Source of the DNA: Bacteroidia bacterium
Lineage (GTDB): Bacteria; Bacteroidota; Bacteroidia; M30B66
NCBI GenBank assembly: GCA_019695235.1
Contig: JAIBAI010000021.1
Location: forward strand, 1-42,122
DNA length: 42,122 nt
Direction of reading: 5' to 3'
The notes below the pieces were generated by a model, which was given only the letters and a program-made list of their open reading frames with translations, searched no databases and had not been told where the DNA came from. This document shows positions 34,239 to 42,122 of this stretch, piece after piece. Position numbers and translations under genes: made by a program. Position 1 is the stretch's first letter; each line of letters opens with the position of its first letter.

Positions 34239-35963
34239 GTGATACACGATAAGATACATCAGGCGCTCAGTGCCCTGCACAAACGCCCATTCGCTATGGC
34301 CTTTGCCTTGCCACTGGTGCTGATTTTAATACTGTTGGCATGGTACCCCGCCCGTTACGAAACAAACGACGACTTCTTTATGAACCTGATTGCATCTGGC
34401 TTTTACAGCGGCAGTCCGGATGAACACCTTACCTATTCGCACTTTTTACCCGGCCTGGTTGTTTCAAGCCTTTTTAAGTTGTATGCCGGAATCAATTGGT
34501 ACTTCTTCTACCTGCTTTTTTTCCATTGGTTAGGTTGGTCGCTCATACTGTACGCATGGTTTCGCAATACCAGCAACACATTTGTGATACCTGCCTTACT
34601 GGTAGTAATGGTATTGTTTGAAACGTATTTCTACCTGAATTTTCAGTTTACCACCACTTCTGCAATTCTGGCCTGCGGTGGTATGAGCCTGATTCTTACA
34701 GGCGACAACTGGAGCCGCCCTTTGCAACGTTCTAACCTGCTGGGTCTGGCTGCCATTGTTGTGGCTTCTATGATACGTTACGAACCTGCCCTGCTGGTTT
34801 CCTTCCTCAGTGCTCCGCTTATTCTATTAGGTACTCACTGGCGAAAATGGCCGGGTACAATTATCCTGTTGCTGATGCTTCCGGCAGGCATCTTTCTCTC
34901 TGAAAAGCTCAATAAAAGCTATTATTCACTCCAGCCTGAATGGAATACTTTCTTTACCGAACTGAAAACAGGCAATAAGTTCAATGATAATCCTGCCTTT
35001 TACCAAACCATTATCAACGAACGTAAAAACCTTCAACAAATCAATGGCTGGTCTGAAAACGACATGCTCTTGTTCGGGGTCTTTTTCAGGAACTACGCCC
35101 CGGTGTATAATGTTGAAGCCTACCAGCGCCTGTACCAGTCGTATAACCAATTGCGCGCCAAACCTTTCAGAGATTACTTCTATCTGTTCAGGCATGATTT
35201 TGGGAAATTGCCCGTTTTGCTCCTGGCAGTTTTGGCCTTTGCACTTGGCAGCACAAGAACCCGCTGGATAATTCTGGTGCAATTCATTGTACTGGGCCTG
35301 ATAACCTATTATATATATTCTTTCCTGCTAATGAAAGAAAGGGTAATTTACGGCATACTCCTTTGCCTGTCAGTAAACTACCTGTACCTTATTTCAAAAG
35401 CACCTGCAAAGCCCCAGCTCTACAAAATACGCACAAGCTTAATTCAGCAGACAGGCCTGGTTTTACTGGTAATTGTTGCAGGCTTACTGCTGAACACCCA
35501 GGTTACGAAATTGTTTGCACGTCATAAGGCACAGGCAGAACAACTGCAAAAAGACCTTCCTTTGCTGGCCGATAAAAATGCCTGTTACGTAATTTATGGG
35601 GGCTGCATCCCTTTTGAAGGCATTCCACCTATTGAGAACCGTTTTACCTGGCAAAAACGTGAATTTACGATGTTCTCACTTTCGGCATTCCATAAATCAC
35701 CACTCAACAAGCCCAATCTGGCGCGCTTTAACCAAAGCGCTCTTGAAACAGCTTTTGCTGACCCCCGGTATAAGGTAATTACTTTTGCTGATTCAGCGAT
35801 GATTCCGCTGACCCCCGAACGGCTCGACCGTTTTAGCATTGCCCATTTGGGTTGTTCGCTTCATTTAGAAAGCGACAGCTTTATTGCCAACAGCAATAAA
35901 AGATTATTTTGGTTCAAGGGATGTGAACCAATACAAACAGATAGCACTTCAACCGTCAGATAA
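34239..35963 (+). CDS. Polytopic membrane protein, GT-C-like, paralog 2 of 3
   Basis: 574 residues, clearly homologous to the gene at 31348 along the whole length. First helix about 18-37, acidic motif YETNDD (40-45), a membrane block to about 225, a loop with FNDNPAFY and INGWSEND (268-275) followed by FFRNYAPVYNVEAY, further helices (about 324-420), and a soluble tail with YGGCIPFEG, TPERLD (525-530) and FWFKGC (557-562). The GTG start is chosen because it keeps the KRP segment shared with paralog 1; the first in-frame ATG is at 34296, inside the first helix. A glycosyltransferase role is inferred only from the topology and acidic motif. The next gene starts 7 nt after its stop. Confidence 0.7.
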   Translation: MIHDKIHQALSALHKRPFAMAFALPLVLILILLAWYPARYETNDDFFMNLIASGFYSGSPDEHLTYSHFLPGLVVSSLFKLYAGINWYFFYLLFFHWLGWSLILYAWFRNTSNTFVIPALLVVMVLFETYFYLNFQFTTTSAILACGGMSLILTGDNWSRPLQRSNLLGLAAIVVASMIRYEPALLVSFLSAPLILLGTHWRKWPGTIILLLMLPAGIFLSEKLNKSYYSLQPEWNTFFTELKTGNKFNDNPAFYQTIINERKNLQQINGWSENDMLLFGVFFRNYAPVYNVEAYQRLYQSYNQLRAKPFRDYFYLFRHDFGKLPVLLLAVLAFALGSTRTRWIILVQFIVLGLITYYIYSFLLMKERVIYGILLCLSVNYLYLISKAPAKPQLYKIRTSLIQQTGLVLLVIVAGLLLNTQVTKLFARHKAQAEQLQKDLPLLADKNACYVIYGGCIPFEGIPPIENRFTWQKREFTMFSLSAFHKSPLNKPNLARFNQSALETAFADPRYKVITFADSAMIPLTPERLDRFSIAHLGCSLHLESDSFIANSNKRLFWFKGCEPIQTDSTSTVR

Positions 35964-35970
35964 GACACCT

Positions 35971-37614
35971 ATGCTCAAACAACTACAGGCGAAAGTTTGG
36001 TCAAACAAAGAGGCTGCTTTGCTCTCTGCCGGAATATTGCTATTACTGTATATCATCAGTTTTGCATATTGGTATCCTGTTTATGAGTCAAATGACGACA
36101 TGTCATTTCAGCTATTTGCAACAGGGTTTTATACCGGACAGCCGGAACCTTTTCTTCGGTTCACCAATATCCTCTTCGGGTATCTGCTGGTAGGCCTGTA
36201 CGGTATTTCAGAAAAACTGAACTGGTACACCCTCTGCATTCTTACAGCTCAGTTTGTTTCGTTCTGGAGTATTTTGTATTTTTCAATTAAAGGACGAAAA
36301 GGTGTTTTACCCTTTCTGTTTGTTACAACCTTATTTGTCATGCCCGCATGGTATGTTGTGCTTAGTATCAATTTCACTACCACTGCGGCACTTGCATCTC
36401 TTGCCGCATTCATTGTCTTATCTTGTGCAGCAAGTCGCAAAGCGTATGCCTGGGCATTGCTGATTTATAGCATAGGTATTATTATTCGTTGGGAGTCGGT
36501 TGTAATGACACATCTGATTCTTGGCCCCTTGTTTTTAGTTCGGTTCGGGTTCAGGAAATCCTTTCAGCAATTCTGGCCTGTTGCGACGGTGGCAGTGGTA
36601 TTCATTTTCCTGAATATGCTGAGCGTTTCTGACCAATGGCAGGAAGTTGCAAAACTGGGAGAAGGAAAAGCACTTGTTGACTTCCCGGTGAGCAGAGAAC
36701 TGGCTAACCTTAGCGAGGAGCAGCTCAAAAAAGCCGGCTGGTCACGTAATGATGTAGATATGTTCAGGAACTTCTTCTTCGAAGATACCAGTATTATGAC
36801 CACAGAACATATTCAAAAACTCCGGTCGCAATTAACACCACCAGGTCTAAATCCGCTTGGCCAATGGCGGCAGCTCTTGCGCAACACCATTCACTGGTTC
36901 GGTTTATTGCCCCCATTAGCCTATCTGCTGTTGGCGGTTGGTTTTGTACTTTGCCTACGAATGCAGTGGAAAGAGAGCCTCTTGCTCGGCATCCTGTTTG
37001 TTGCTGTAACGGTTCTTTTTGCATGGACCTATCTTCCCCGCATCAGAGGAATGGTAACGATAGAGCTGACAGTATTGGCTTCTATGCTATGGATAATCAG
37101 CCAAACTGCCTACCCTTCAAAGAAACCCTGGCTATTGGTCATGGGTATCATTGCAGGAACCGGGCTTTTTATAAGCGAAACACAAAAGCACCTGCCCAAT
37201 GCAAAGGCACTGCGACAAATGGCCGAGTCACGTTTCAACTATGTTAAAGAAAATCCGGAATATAACTATGTTGTATTCACCACAGCCATGCGTTTTGAAG
37301 GCTTAAACCCGCTCAAACAATACTGGACCACTGCCAACCACGACATGCGATTTATCTGGGCAGCCAATTTAGGTGGTACCCCTTACCAGGCAGCCGCATT
37401 AAAGCGACTTCAAACCCCGGATGTATTTACACTGCTAAGCGACAGCAGCAAAGGTCGTCTGCTCAGCCGTTATGAATTCGAACCCGAAATGCTTCGCAAA
37501 TACTTCGAAGAACGCAAAAACGAATCATACACCTTTAAAGCTATAAAACCCCAGGATGAGTTTTATGTTTGGAAGTTTGAGAAAGAAACTATTGAAATGC
37601 CTACAGAGAATTAG
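35971..37614 (+). CDS. Polytopic membrane protein, GT-C-like, paralog 3 of 3 (divergent)
   Basis: 547 residues from the ATG at 35971. The frame is open further upstream (to 35884), but that part lies inside the previous gene and lacks any family feature. The layout is the same: first helix about 17-36, YESNDD (38-43), NWYTL, INFTTTAAL, IIRWES, then AGWSRND (255-261) and FFFED. The C-terminal domain keeps FEGLNPL but lacks TPERLD, and the end reads VWKFEKE where the others have FWFKGC. It is the most diverged of the three and may use a different acceptor or donor. MBOAT begins 52 nt downstream with no terminator between. Confidence 0.68.
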   Translation: MLKQLQAKVWSNKEAALLSAGILLLLYIISFAYWYPVYESNDDMSFQLFATGFYTGQPEPFLRFTNILFGYLLVGLYGISEKLNWYTLCILTAQFVSFWSILYFSIKGRKGVLPFLFVTTLFVMPAWYVVLSINFTTTAALASLAAFIVLSCAASRKAYAWALLIYSIGIIIRWESVVMTHLILGPLFLVRFGFRKSFQQFWPVATVAVVFIFLNMLSVSDQWQEVAKLGEGKALVDFPVSRELANLSEEQLKKAGWSRNDVDMFRNFFFEDTSIMTTEHIQKLRSQLTPPGLNPLGQWRQLLRNTIHWFGLLPPLAYLLLAVGFVLCLRMQWKESLLLGILFVAVTVLFAWTYLPRIRGMVTIELTVLASMLWIISQTAYPSKKPWLLVMGIIAGTGLFISETQKHLPNAKALRQMAESRFNYVKENPEYNYVVFTTAMRFEGLNPLKQYWTTANHDMRFIWAANLGGTPYQAAALKRLQTPDVFTLLSDSSKGRLLSRYEFEPEMLRKYFEERKNESYTFKAIKPQDEFYVWKFEKETIEMPTEN

Positions 37615-37666
37615 CGCTTTCATTACAATTTTACCCCGAAACAATCATTGTAAATTAACCTAAAAG

Positions 37667-39130
37667 ATGCTTTTTAACTCTATAGAATTTGCAATATTCT
37701 TACCGATAGTATTTATGCTCTATTGGTTTGGTACAAACAAAAACCTGAAGCTTCAGAATGCATTGTTGCTGTTTTCAAGTTATTATTTTTATGCATGTTG
37801 GGATTGGCGATTCATGTTCCTGCTCATGTTCTCAACCCTACTTGATTATTACACCGGCTTAAAAATGCAGGATGCCATAAACCATCAAGGTAAACGGTTT
37901 TGGTTCTGGCTGAGTGTTATTGTCAATCTTGGCTTCCTGGCCGTATTTAAATATTATAATTTCTTTGCCGGGTCATTTGCCGAAATGGTAGCGCAGTTCG
38001 GATGGGAAGTGAGCCCCCTGATGATTCATGTAATACTACCGGTGGGCATTTCCTTTTACACCTTTCATGGTTTATCGTATGTTATTGACATATATAACGA
38101 TAAGATAAAGGCCGAAAGGAACTTTGTTGACTATGCGGTTTTTGTAAGTTTTTTTCCCTTACTCGTAGCCGGGCCAATTGAACGTGCAACCCACTTGCTG
38201 CCACAAATTAAAAGAGCCCGGACTTTCGATTACAAAAAGGCAGTTGACGGGATGCGACAGATTCTTTGGGGCTTATTCAAAAAGATTGTAATTGCTGATA
38301 ATTGCGCCGAATTTGCCAACCAGATTTTTAATAATTCTGCCGACCTAAATGGGGCAACGTTGGTTCTCGGGGCACTGTTCTTTACCTTCCAGATTTATGG
38401 CGATTTTTCAGGGTACTCAGATATTGCTCTCGGCACCGCCCGCTTATTTGGAATTGACTTATTGCGCAATTTTGCATTCCCCTATTTTTCAAGAGATATT
38501 GCGGAGTTCTGGCGTCGTTGGCATATATCTCTCTCTTCCTGGTTTAAAGATTACCTGTACATACCACTTGGAGGCAGCAAAGGAGGTAATTGGATGCGTA
38601 TCAGAAACACATTCATCATATTTATCGTCAGTGGATTCTGGCATGGTGCAAACTGGACTTTCATCGCATGGGGTTTTTTAAATGCGCTTTTTATCATGCC
38701 TTCCATCATTATGAAAACCAACCGGAACAACTTGGAAATTGTTGCGCAAGGCAGGCTGCTCCCTTCTTTAACGGAGTTTTTGCAAATAACCGTAACCTTT
38801 TCACTGGCTGTTTTTGCATGGATATTTTTCAGGGCAGAAAGTATGTCACATGCACTTCAATTCATTCAGGATATGTTTGCAGGGCTGTTCAGCAAAGCCG
38901 GGTATATTGAAGCATTCAATTTCATGTACTGGAAGGTGGGTGCTTATCTCCCACTTTTGCTTTTAGCCTTTCTCATCATTGAGTGGCTGGGCAGGGAAGA
39001 GCAGTTTGCGCTTGCCAAAATCGGGCTAAACTGGAAACGCCCCTTGCGCTTTGCACTGTATTATTCAATCATCATTGCCATTTTCTGGTTTGCCGGAAAG
39101 GAACAGCAATTTATTTACTTCCAGTTTTAA
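37667..39130 (+). CDS. MBOAT-family O-acyltransferase (AlgI-like)
   Basis: A 487-residue polytopic inner-membrane protein of the AlgI/DltB/PatA branch, which passes acyl groups (commonly acetyl) across the membrane for O-acylation of exported polymers. Visible signatures are LPVGISFYTFHGLSYVID, FPLLVAGPIERA, FWRRWHISLSSWFKDYLYIP and the invariant histidine His326 in SGFWHGANWTFIAWG. The substrate is presumably the glycan built by the neighbouring gene products. The SGNH-type partner gene starts 3 nt after its stop, the usual pairing for this family. Confidence 0.92.
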   Translation: MLFNSIEFAIFLPIVFMLYWFGTNKNLKLQNALLLFSSYYFYACWDWRFMFLLMFSTLLDYYTGLKMQDAINHQGKRFWFWLSVIVNLGFLAVFKYYNFFAGSFAEMVAQFGWEVSPLMIHVILPVGISFYTFHGLSYVIDIYNDKIKAERNFVDYAVFVSFFPLLVAGPIERATHLLPQIKRARTFDYKKAVDGMRQILWGLFKKIVIADNCAEFANQIFNNSADLNGATLVLGALFFTFQIYGDFSGYSDIALGTARLFGIDLLRNFAFPYFSRDIAEFWRRWHISLSSWFKDYLYIPLGGSKGGNWMRIRNTFIIFIVSGFWHGANWTFIAWGFLNALFIMPSIIMKTNRNNLEIVAQGRLLPSLTEFLQITVTFSLAVFAWIFFRAESMSHALQFIQDMFAGLFSKAGYIEAFNFMYWKVGAYLPLLLLAFLIIEWLGREEQFALAKIGLNWKRPLRFALYYSIIIAIFWFAGKEQQFIYFQF

Positions 39131-39133
39131 GCT

Positions 39134-40036
39134 ATGAGAAAATTTATTCAACAACTGGGCTTCTTTACAGCTGTCTTCATATGTATAATTCTCCTCTTTG
39201 AATTGTTCTGCCACATAAGCATCCCAAAGATTTCGCACCACAATATTCATGCAAAAAGCCAATTGTTAATTCCGCAGATTGATTCTAATGCTGTAGTAAT
39301 CTTGGGCGACAGCCGCCTTGAATGGGGCTTAAAGACACAAGAAATGGCTCAGGGTAAGGAGCATATCCTCAACCTGGCATTTCCGGGTAGCAATGGTTTC
39401 GACATCATTCGTTATATGATAAACAACGAAATCTATCCTAAAAAAATTCTACTTGGGTTCACGCCTAATTATTGGACGTATCATAACCATCAAATGGATA
39501 AGGAAGAATATTCTACCATGAATTTATTCAAAACCACTATCAAATACTGGTTAACCCAACATTCGTTTTTATATGACAAAACCTCTTTAGACCTCTATTT
39601 CAAAGGAGAAAAACCATATTTCATTCACCATGATTATGATGAATACGGCAATGTGCTTGTAAAAGAAAGAGGTGATTTTCACGAAAGAGAAAAACACCAA
39701 TTGGAATTATACGCTGATCTCAACAAAAAATTCAACCGCGACAGCTTGAATACATACTTGAATGAATTGGCGCAGCTACTTGATGAATTAAAAGGCAGAA
39801 CGAGTGTTTATGGGATATATATGCCGGTTTCAGATACCATTTTCTCACTTGAAAAACCCCATTATCAGCCCTCCGAAGTCAATGCAATTTTTGAGAACTT
39901 CCTCGACTTTTCTTCTTCATTCGCAAATAACGACAGTACTATTTTCTACGATGGCAGCCATCTAAGTCCCGGCTTTGCCCGTGAGTTTTCAAAGAATCTC
40001 GCAGCAGCCGCCAAGCAAAAGCAAGGCGGCAGATAG
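39134..40036 (+). CDS. SGNH-fold acyltransferase-type partner of the MBOAT protein
   Basis: A 300-residue protein with an N-terminal membrane anchor (about 8-27) and a periplasmic SGNH-like domain. Block I is ILGDSR (56-61, nucleophile Ser60), a glycine block follows in LAFPGSNG (82-89), and the catalytic dyad is in YDGSHLSP (Asp273, His276). The pairing with an MBOAT gene parallels AlgI-AlgJ/AlgX and DltB-DltD, where the SGNH protein moves the acyl group onto the polymer outside the membrane. It is divergent from named families, so the function is inferred from motifs and position. Codons of this gene look more AT-rich than the upstream housekeeping genes. Confidence 0.7.
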   Translation: MRKFIQQLGFFTAVFICIILLFELFCHISIPKISHHNIHAKSQLLIPQIDSNAVVILGDSRLEWGLKTQEMAQGKEHILNLAFPGSNGFDIIRYMINNEIYPKKILLGFTPNYWTYHNHQMDKEEYSTMNLFKTTIKYWLTQHSFLYDKTSLDLYFKGEKPYFIHHDYDEYGNVLVKERGDFHEREKHQLELYADLNKKFNRDSLNTYLNELAQLLDELKGRTSVYGIYMPVSDTIFSLEKPHYQPSEVNAIFENFLDFSSSFANNDSTIFYDGSHLSPGFAREFSKNLAAAAKQKQGGR

Positions 40037-40047
40037 ATTCAAAAGCA

Positions 40048-41175
40048 TTAAACACCCAACGCTTTCCGAAACTCAGCAATAACAGTTTCAATTTCAGACA
40101 GCTCCATTGGTATATACAGCGGGATAATTATTGAACGGTCGGCCAAATCTTCTGAAACAGGCAAACGCAAGCCAGGTGCTTTTATGCTGTATGCTGTTTC
40201 ACGGTGGGTAGTCATCACACCACGCCGGGTAGAGATGCCTTTGTCAAGTAGATTTTGCATTAACTCATTGCGGCTAACAGGGCATTCTGGCTTTAAATAG
40301 ATGCTGTATGATTGCCAGTTGGTAATGCAATCCTCTGGCTCTGAAGGTAAACGCAGGAAAGGTATATCGCCGAATGCTTCCTGATAACGTGCAGCAATCT
40401 TCCGGCGTTCAGCTACCAGCCAGTCGAGCTTTGCCAATTGGTGAATACCTACAGCGGCCTGTATATCGGTCATCCGGTAATTATACCCTACCTCGATATG
40501 GTCTTCAAATATCACTTTAGAAGATTCATGCCGCACCCGGTCGTTGACCGACATGCCATGTTGGCGCAGCAGTTTCATACGCTGATACCATGCTTCATTT
40601 CCGGTGGTAACCATTCCACCGTCGCCGGTAGAAATCACCTTGCGTGGGTGAAATGAAAAACACACCAAATCTGAATGACTGCCTATTTTCTTGCCTTTAT
40701 ACGAGGAGCCTGCTGCACAGGCTGCATCTTCAATAAGCACCAATCCGTGTTTATCGGCCAATGCCCTGAAACCGTCAATATTACCAGGCAAGCCTATTTG
40801 GTGTACCAACAAAATCGCTTTGGTACGGGGGCTTATTTTACGTGCTGCATCTTCAAGGTCGAGGTTGTAATCTGTACCTACTTCGGCAAATACCGGCACA
40901 GCACCCACATAAGTTACCGAGTTGGCAGAAGCGATATAGCTCATTGAAGGACAAATCACCTCATCGCCAGGTCCAATACCAGCAACCAACATGGCAAGGT
41001 GCAAGCCTGTAGTGCAGTTCGACACCGCCACAGCATATTTTGCCCCGGTATAGGCTGCAAATTTTTCTTCAAATTCGGCAACACGAGGCCCCTGCGTAAT
41101 CCAGCCCGTGAGGATGGTGTCGTAGGCGGCCTGGGCTTCCAATTCGCCCAAATACGGTTTTGCTATAGGTATCAT
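40048..41175 (-). CDS. DegT/DnrJ/EryC1/StrS-family sugar aminotransferase
   Basis: A 375-residue PLP aminotransferase for nucleotide sugars. It begins with IPIAKPYLGELE; the PLP pocket shows SNCTTGLHLAM, EDAACAAGSSYKG and the lysine in FSFHPRKVISTGDGG (about Lys179), and GYNYRMTDIQAAVG is present near the active site. It is more like perosamine/LegC-type aminotransferases than the RffA paralog at 32997, but the sugar cannot be fixed from sequence. It is translated behind the epimerase gene with a 4-nt overlap, so the pair likely acts in sequence: dehydration or epimerisation, then amination. It ends 11 nt from the convergent SGNH gene. Confidence 0.88.
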   Translation of the reverse strand: MIPIAKPYLGELEAQAAYDTILTGWITQGPRVAEFEEKFAAYTGAKYAVAVSNCTTGLHLAMLVAGIGPGDEVICPSMSYIASANSVTYVGAVPVFAEVGTDYNLDLEDAARKISPRTKAILLVHQIGLPGNIDGFRALADKHGLVLIEDAACAAGSSYKGKKIGSHSDLVCFSFHPRKVISTGDGGMVTTGNEAWYQRMKLLRQHGMSVNDRVRHESSKVIFEDHIEVGYNYRMTDIQAAVGIHQLAKLDWLVAERRKIAARYQEAFGDIPFLRLPSEPEDCITNWQSYSIYLKPECPVSRNELMQNLLDKGISTRRGVMTTHRETAYSIKAPGLRLPVSEDLADRSIIIPLYIPMELSEIETVIAEFRKALGV

Positions 41176-42122
41176 ACTTTATTTGCTTCCTGTTTTTCGA
41201 AATACCAATTACTCAATTCAACCATACCCTGCACTAAAGAAACAGAAGGAGCGAAATTTAACAATTTCTTAGCCTTATTTATATCAGCCAAGCGTCGAGA
41301 AACCGGGTTTACGGTGTTCGCTTCAATAAATTCAGGTTGTAATTGCGAATTATTTACTTTCAATAAGACCTCCAACAATTGTTTAAGACTGGTTTCTTCA
41401 CAGTTGCCAATATTAAATGCTTCATCACTTGCATCGGATACCAAAGCAGCAATATTAGCTTTTGCGATGTCGCGTACGTATACAAAGTCCATTGTTGTAC
41501 TGCCATCACCGTGAATAACAGGTCCTTTCCCATCACGAATGCAGTCAAGCCATTTAATCATCACCTCTGTGTACTTACCATCGGTATCCATTCTTGGGCC
41601 ATACGCATTGAAGTAGCGTAATGCAACATAGTCAAGACCATACATAAATTTAAAACTTCTAAACAGTTGCTCACCCCACATTTTTGCTGCGCCATAAAAT
41701 GTTTGATTATCGTAAGGGTTATCAGTTTCAGGTGTAGGGAAATTTTGTGCAAAGCCATATACGGAAGCACTGGAGCTATACACTACTTTCTTCACATTAT
41801 GTTTTACACATAGTTGAGCCAGATCAAAAGTTGCTTTTAACATCACATCAAAACCCTCCGCAGGGTTTGCAGCACATGCATTAATACGAAGTGCCGCCAT
41901 GTGAAACACAAAATCTGAAACAGATACGCATCGTTCTAAAAGGTCAAGGTTGCGAATATCTCCTTCATGAAATTCAACAATTGCATTGTTCTCAAATGAT
42001 TTCATGTTATTGCGGCTGCCACGAATGAAGTTGTCAATAATGATAATCTTTCGGGGCTGAAGTAGCAATAGCTCTTCTATTACAAATGAGCCAATAAATC
42101 CGGCCCCTCCGGTAACAAGGAT
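41172..42122 (-). CDS. NAD-dependent nucleotide-sugar epimerase/dehydratase, 5' end cut by window
   Basis: An extended short-chain dehydrogenase whose frame stays open to the window end. The most N-terminal visible residues read ILVTGGAGFIGSFVIEEL, the NAD-binding glycine motif, so only a few residues are missing. Further motifs are the acidic residue in IIDNF, HMAALR, the SSSASVYG strand, and the catalytic Tyr/Lys in FYGAAKMWGE. UDP- or dTDP-sugars are the likely substrates; the exact reaction is not readable. The stop overlaps the start of the aminotransferase gene by 4 nt, which indicates a coupled pair. Confidence 0.9.
   Translation of the reverse strand: MLVTGGAGFIGSFVIEELLLLQPRKIIIIDNFIRGSRNNMKSFENNAIVEFHEGDIRNLDLLERCVSVSDFVFHMAALRINACAANPAEGFDVMLKATFDLAQLCVKHNVKKVVYSSSASVYGFAQNFPTPETDNPYDNQTFYGAAKMWGEQLFRSFKFMYGLDYVALRYFNAYGPRMDTDGKYTEVMIKWLDCIRDGKGPVIHGDGSTTMDFVYVRDIAKANIAALVSDASDEAFNIGNCEETSLKQLLEVLLKVNNSQLQPEFIEANTVNPVSRRLADINKAKKLLNFAPSVSLVQGMVELSNWYFEKQEANKV

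Noticed and set aside
35884-35970. Upstream extension of GT-C-like paralog 3
   Set aside because: It lies wholly inside the coding end of paralog 2 and adds 29 residues unlike the family; the ATG at 35971 gives the N-terminus comparable to the paralogs.
40999-41514. 171-codon plus-strand frame across the aminotransferase-epimerase junction
   Set aside because: Both minus-strand genes are complete and motif-supported; the plus frame has no homology pattern.
1-42122. CRISPR arrays, phage genes, defence systems
   Set aside because: No regularly spaced repeats, Cas, integrase, restriction or toxin-antitoxin signatures were seen on either strand apart from the IS3 fragment.

Overview
The window reads as a chromosomal segment of a Bacteroidota (Bacteroidetes) bacterium. 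Evidence: a fused SecDF, a large secreted protease ending in a type IX secretion C-terminal domain, a DUF4369/thioredoxin-type lipid- or periplasm-facing protein, a futalosine-pathway gene (mqnB), an absence of Shine-Dalgarno sequences, and many copies of the phylum's -7 promoter element TAnnTTTG upstream of genes. Most of the first 31 kb is housekeeping; the last 11 kb is an envelope-glycan region. I cannot place it below phylum level with confidence.

Layout. 1-133: the end of an IS3-family insertion sequence that runs off the left edge. 352-1623: an internally deleted NAD(P)H/FMN reductase remnant followed by a DsbA-like thiol protein with a signal-type N-terminus. 1716-7594: clpS, a class I methyltransferase, rpsO-pnp (with intrinsic terminators behind each) and a PgpH-like 7TM-HD phosphodiesterase. 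7650-9814: gltX, folB and a small cysteine-rich CWC protein. 9951-10021: tRNA-Cys on the minus strand. 10085-15026, all minus: an alpha-oxoamine synthase, glmM, a cysteine desulfurase and gpsA. 15218-17709: leucyl aminopeptidase and pdxA. 17787-22999: secDF, tatA, pyrD and an HMG-CoA-lyase-like enzyme. 23027-26149: a type-IX-secreted subtilase. 26314-29675: dnaN, mqnB, lysS. 29689-31167, minus: a DUF4369-like thioredoxin protein.

31348-42122 is the accessory part. Three tandem paralogous polytopic membrane proteins carry an acidic YE(T/S)NDD motif just after the first membrane helix, as in GT-C glycosyltransferases, and share a GWSxND motif and, in two of them, TPERLD and WFKGC motifs. An RffA/WecE-type sugar aminotransferase lies between the first two on the opposite strand. 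They are followed by an AlgI-like MBOAT acyltransferase and an SGNH-type partner (3-nt gap), and then by a convergent minus-strand pair, a sugar-nucleotide epimerase and a second DegT-family aminotransferase. The inferred joint role is making amino-deoxy-sugar nucleotides, building a surface or secreted glycan across the inner membrane, and O-acylating it. The membrane-protein trio is the best candidate for something undescribed.

Regulatory themes visible in the sequence: repeated TAnnTTTG elements, some so close to the start codon (4-5 nt) that leaderless mRNAs are predicted; an 11-bp perfect dyad over the clpS promoter; and a terminator whose loop holds the glmM promoter and whose T-tract touches the glmM start codon. 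No CRISPR array, rRNA or phage genes were seen.
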